This document shows positions 61,440 through 64,000 of a DNA stretch of 64,000 nt, piece by piece. Numbering within the stretch: position 1 is the first letter of the stretch; every line of letters begins with the position of its first letter. A program made the position numbers and the translations under genes. The stretch comes from DATBLE01 sp963775695 (GTDB lineage Bacteria > Actinomycetota > Thermoleophilia > Gaiellales > Gaiellaceae). Below the pieces are notes generated by a model. It made no database searches, had not been told where the DNA came from, and saw only the letters and a list, made by a program, of their open reading frames with translations. Where the stretch lies: contig CAVZJU010000011.1 of NCBI GenBank assembly GCA_963775695.1, forward strand, positions 248,001 to 312,000, read 5' to 3'.

Positions 61440-62423
61440 TCAAGGTTCGCGCCGCCGGCGGTGGCTCGCGCGCATCGCCGCGCGGATGTCGGCGAGCGGA
61501 CCGAGATGGCGAAGCTTGGCCGGGTTGATGATGCTGCGCACGTCCTGGACGACGCCGTCGGCGATGTCGATCGTCATCACATGGATCAGCCGGCCGCCGG
61601 CGTCCAGGAACATGACGCCCGGCTGGCCGTTGATCTCCGTGCGCCGGATCGTGCCGCTGCGCTCGCGCGAGTGGCGGCCGAGGCCGACCATCAGCCGTGC
61701 AACCTTTTCGCGGCCGAAGATCGGGTTCCGCCACGACGGGCTGGTCCCGCCGCCGTCGCCGTGCACGACCACGTCTGCGGAGAGCAGGTCGATCAGGCCG
61801 TCCAGGTCGCCGTCCTCGACGGCGTCGAAGAACCGGGACGCGAGCCGCTCGCGCTCGCGCCGCGACGCCTCGAACCGGGGCTTGTGCTCCTCGACGTGCC
61901 GCCGTGCGCGCACGGCGACCTGGCGGCAGTTGTCCTCGCTCTTGTCGACGATGGCCGCGACCTCGCGAAAGTCGTAGTCGAAGACGTCGTGCAGCAGGAA
62001 GACCGCTCGCTCGACCGGTGAGAGCCGCTCGAGCAGGAGCAGGAACGCCATCGAGAGCGAGTCGGCGTCCTCCGCGTGCTTGACCGCATCGGGCGCGTTC
62101 GTATCGGTGAGGAGGGGCTCGGGCAGCCACTCGCCGATGTAGCTCTCCTTGCGGATGCGCGCCGAACGGAGGTGGTCGATCGACAGCCGCGTCGCCACCG
62201 CTGAGAGATAGGCCTTCGGCGACTCGATCTCCGCGTCCTGCTCGACCAGCGCGCGCTGATAGCGGAGGAACGAGTCCTGGACGACGTCCTCCGCCTCCGC
62301 GACGCTTCCCAGCATCCGGTAGGCGATCGAGAACAGCAGCGGGCGCAGATCCTCGAAGGTCTCGGTTATGTCGATCCCAGGGCTCGACACCTTCGTGTTC
62401 ATCGTTCCCGAAGAGTCATCCAT
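61440..62423 (-). CDS. ECF41-group sigma factor (SigJ-like) with C-terminal SnoaL-like domain
   Basis: 327 residues from the ATG at 62423 (the frame is open upstream). Sigma region 2 at about 22-85 (LRPLLFSIAYRMLGSVAEAE, DVVQDSFLRYQRALV), region 4 at about 135-185 (LSPVERAVFLLHDVFDYDFR, VAAIVDKSEDNCRQVAVRAR), and a C-terminal SnoaL-like domain (about 200-310). Motifs DGGG (near residue 228) and NPAKL (near 306) match features I recall as conserved in ECF41 factors, whose C-terminal domain controls activity without a separate anti-sigma. It is 5 bases downstream of the epimerase gene, the usual partner of such factors. Confidence 0.95.
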   Translation of the reverse strand: MDDSSGTMNTKVSSPGIDITETFEDLRPLLFSIAYRMLGSVAEAEDVVQDSFLRYQRALVEQDAEIESPKAYLSAVATRLSIDHLRSARIRKESYIGEWLPEPLLTDTNAPDAVKHAEDADSLSMAFLLLLERLSPVERAVFLLHDVFDYDFREVAAIVDKSEDNCRQVAVRARRHVEEHKPRFEASRRERERLASRFFDAVEDGDLDGLIDLLSADVVVHGDGGGTSPSWRNPIFGREKVARLMVGLGRHSRERSGTIRRTEINGQPGVMFLDAGGRLIHVMTIDIADGVVQDVRSIINPAKLRHLGPLADIRAAMRASHRRRREP

Positions 62424-62428
62424 GACAC

Positions 62429-63385
62429 CTAGGCGGCCGATCGCAGGGACCGGTCGACGAACCCGTCCCGGAAGCCCTGACGCCAGCTCGGCCACACGGG
62501 GCCGAAGCCGAGCTCGCGCTTCGCCTTCGCGTTCGACGAGCCGCGGATCCGGGTCATCATCTCCACCCCGACGTCGCCGATCGCGAACCGCGCGAGCCAG
62601 GCCGGGACGTGGCGAGGCGGCCGGGCGCCGAGGACCTCGGCCAGGTACGGCAGCCACTCCGCGACCGCGACGGGTTGGTCGTCGACCACGTTGTAGACGC
62701 CGCGGTCGCCTCCCTCGACGGCGAGGACCGTCGCGGAGGCTGCGTCGTCGGCGTGGACGAACGACCAGATGCCGGCGCCGTCGCCGACCAGCGGCAGCTT
62801 GCGCTCGCGGATCAGCTGCGCGTACTCGTTCGCCATCGAGGTGCCGGGGCCGTAGAGGCTGCCGTACCGGAGCACCAGCCCCACCGGTGCCGCAGCAAGC
62901 ACGGCCCGCTCCAGGTAGCGGATCGCCTCGAGCGACTCGCGCTGGTGAGCGGGCGGGTTCGGCTCGAGCGGGTCGTCCTCCGACTTCACCGGAGCGCCGC
63001 TCCGCCCGTTCGGCCAGCCCGTGAAGCTCTGGGCGACGAATCGACGGACGCCGACCGCGTCGGAAGCGGCGAGCAGGTTGTCCGTCCCCCGCGTGCGCAA
63101 CTCGTTCGTCGTGGCGAACCCGCGGTCGAAGTTCTTGAGGTCACCGAACCCGGCGAGCGCGGTCATCTGGTGGACGACCACCTCCGGCTCGGCGCGCGCC
63201 ACCGCCTCGCCAACCGAGGCCGGGTCGAGACCGTCCATCACCGCCGGCGTCGCCCCGAGCGCGCGTAGGTCGTCGTTCCTGGCCGCGTCCCGCGTGGTCG
63301 CCACGACCTGATGGCCCCGCTCGACCAGTTGCGGCACCAACCGACGACCGATCACCCCGCCCGCACCCGCAACGAAGACCCGCAT
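62429..63385 (-). CDS. NAD-dependent epimerase/dehydratase-family protein
   Basis: 318 residues from the ATG at 63385, preceded by AGGAAAGGAG; the frame is open to 63454. SDR-extended features: MRVFVAGAGGVIGRRLVPQL (NAD site), VVHQMTALAGF, RFVAQSFTGWPNG, RYGSLYGPGTSMANEYAQLI and WSFVHADDAASATVLAVEGG. The YxxxK motif is not evident in classic form (the region reads QRESLEAIRYLERAVL). Directly upstream of the ECF41 gene and read from an ECF41-type promoter, so part of that sigma factor's own regulon. Confidence 0.92.
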   Translation of the reverse strand: MRVFVAGAGGVIGRRLVPQLVERGHQVVATTRDAARNDDLRALGATPAVMDGLDPASVGEAVARAEPEVVVHQMTALAGFGDLKNFDRGFATTNELRTRGTDNLLAASDAVGVRRFVAQSFTGWPNGRSGAPVKSEDDPLEPNPPAHQRESLEAIRYLERAVLAAAPVGLVLRYGSLYGPGTSMANEYAQLIRERKLPLVGDGAGIWSFVHADDAASATVLAVEGGDRGVYNVVDDQPVAVAEWLPYLAEVLGARPPRHVPAWLARFAIGDVGVEMMTRIRGSSNAKAKRELGFGPVWPSWRQGFRDGFVDRSLRSAA

Positions 63386-63415
63386 GGAAGCTCCTTTCCT
63401 GGCTGTCGCTCCCAA

Positions 63416-63442
63416 GACGATCCCCGCGGCTCGTCTGTGACA
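63416..63442 (-). promoter_or_regulatory. ECF41-type promoter of the epimerase-sigma operon
   Basis: On the minus strand TGTCACA (63442-63436), 16 bases, and CGTC (63419-63416) match the ECF41 consensus as I recall it. The CGTC lies 31 bases before the ATG at 63385. Confidence 0.8.
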
Positions 63443-63453
63443 GGCGCCGGCCA

Positions 63454-63480
63454 TGTCACGGGCCTGCGCCGTTCTTCGTC
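63454..63480 (+). promoter_or_regulatory. ECF41-type promoter of the EmrB-like exporter gene
   Basis: TGTCACG (63454-63460; one mismatch to TGTCACA), exactly 16 bases, then CGTC (63477-63480). The CGTC lies 36 bases before the ATG at 63516. The two promoters are back-to-back with 11 bases between the -35 boxes. Confidence 0.75.
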
Positions 63481-63515
63481 GTTAGTGGAGACGACGTTTC
63501 GAGAGGAGGAGACCG

Positions 63516-64000
63516 ATGCAAACTTTCGACGACAACTCTCCGAGCCGGATCGGGAGCGCCGGGGCCGCGCGGAACCGCAGGTGGTGGACGCTCACCGCCG
63601 TGTGCACCGGCGTGTTCATGCTCCTGCTCGACATCACGATCGTGAACGTCGCGCTGCCTGACATCGAGAACACCTTCGACGCGTCCCTGTCCGACCTGCA
63701 GTGGGTGATCAGCGCGTACGCCCTGACGCTGGCCGCGTTCCTGCTCACCGCCGGCTCGCTCGCCGATCTGTACGGCAGGCGACTGCTCTTCGCGAGCGGG
63801 ATCGTGATCTTCACCGTCGGCTCCCTCTTCTGCGGCGTGGCCACCGGCACGACGTTCCTCGCGGTGGCCCGCGGCGGCCAGGGCATCGGCGGCGCGATCA
63901 TGTTCGCGACGTCGCTGGCGCTGCTCGCCCAGGCCTTCCAGGGCCGGGACCGTGGAGTCGCGCTCGGGCTCTTCGGCGCGATCACCGGTATCGCGGTGGC
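63516..64000 (+). CDS. MFS transporter of the EmrB/QacA (DHA2) type, 3' end off the window
   Basis: 161 visible residues, in frame to the right edge. The start follows GAGAGGAGGAG. The first membrane segments and the family motif are clear: CTGVFMLLLDITIVNVALPD near residue 30 (DHA2 motif with the membrane Asp), DLQWVISAYALTLAAFLLTA near 62, and the loop motif GSLADLYGRRLLFASGIVIF near 82. A fourteen-segment exporter of about 480-520 residues is expected. Divergent from the ECF41 operon. Confidence 0.95.
   Translation, partial: MQTFDDNSPSRIGSAGAARNRRWWTLTAVCTGVFMLLLDITIVNVALPDIENTFDASLSDLQWVISAYALTLAAFLLTAGSLADLYGRRLLFASGIVIFTVGSLFCGVATGTTFLAVARGGQGIGGAIMFATSLALLAQAFQGRDRGVALGLFGAITGIAV

Overview
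The window is a GC-rich actinobacterial chromosome segment. I infer class Thermoleophilia (Solirubrobacterales or Gaiellales-like) from three things: the secreted proteins built of Ig-like repeats of the 'NTSPPTISGTAQ...YAWLRCD' type, the ECF41 sigma module, and the frequent GTG/TTG starts with ATGA/GTGA overlaps. No complete tRNA or rRNA gene, CRISPR array or intact insertion sequence was found.

Layout. (1) 1-5.7 kb: a MacB/FtsX-type ABC pair (the permease runs off the left edge), two small coupled genes, and a 968-residue LuxR-type ATPase regulator. (2) 5.9-6.5 kb: an alpha/beta-hydrolase remnant, a block of inverted 10-bp repeats, and a 42-bp fragment of a tRNA-Thr 3' half (att1). (3) 6.9-26.7 kb: a carbohydrate island. 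A CUT1 sugar ABC transporter with an enolase-superfamily enzyme lies divergent from an aldose dehydrogenase and an SMP-30 lactonase, with a GntR/FCD regulator between. A ten-gene minus-strand operon (26681 to 17223) follows, with L-fuconate dehydratase, a ribose-type ABC transporter, an amidohydrolase lactonase, a second GntR/FCD regulator, two dehydrogenases, a KDPG-type aldolase and a KDG-type kinase. Together these supply most of an oxidative L-fucose-type (6-deoxyaldose) route. (4) 27.0-33.4 kb: a small, decayed element bounded by two more tRNA-Thr 3' fragments (att2, att3). It holds a broken tyrosine recombinase whose 3' end abuts att2, a frameshifted remnant of a TOTE-type primase, broken VOC and YCII genes, and intact SEC-C, GNAT, cupin, YCII and metallo-beta-lactamase-like genes.

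(5) 33.6-48.7 kb: a SpoIIAA-like gene, a membrane-protein pair, three Ig-repeat secreted proteins sharing one C-terminal domain, a MarR operon with two perfect palindromes upstream, a frameshifted SCO1-like gene, a STAS/GCS2 operon and a two-component system. (6) 49.5-64 kb: a DehI-like gene, a two-ATPase ABC-2 exporter, DUF899, a RibD/DHFR-like protein, a MOSC-ferredoxin reductase fusion, a GAP-family membrane protein, HxlR with a divergent MFS exporter, GFA, a lipoprotein, and at the right end an ECF41 sigma factor operon whose divergent promoters both match TGTCAC(A/G)-N16-CGTC; one of them faces an EmrB-like exporter cut by the right edge.

Main interpretation: serial integration of elements at the 3' end of a tRNA-Thr(GGT). 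The intact tRNA is predicted to lie left of the window. Single-base frameshifts cluster at 27-31 kb, with isolated ones at 8.39 kb and 39.7-40.1 kb. They look like gene decay, but read-level data are needed to exclude assembly error. All family names are from recognition of the translated sequence; no database search was possible.
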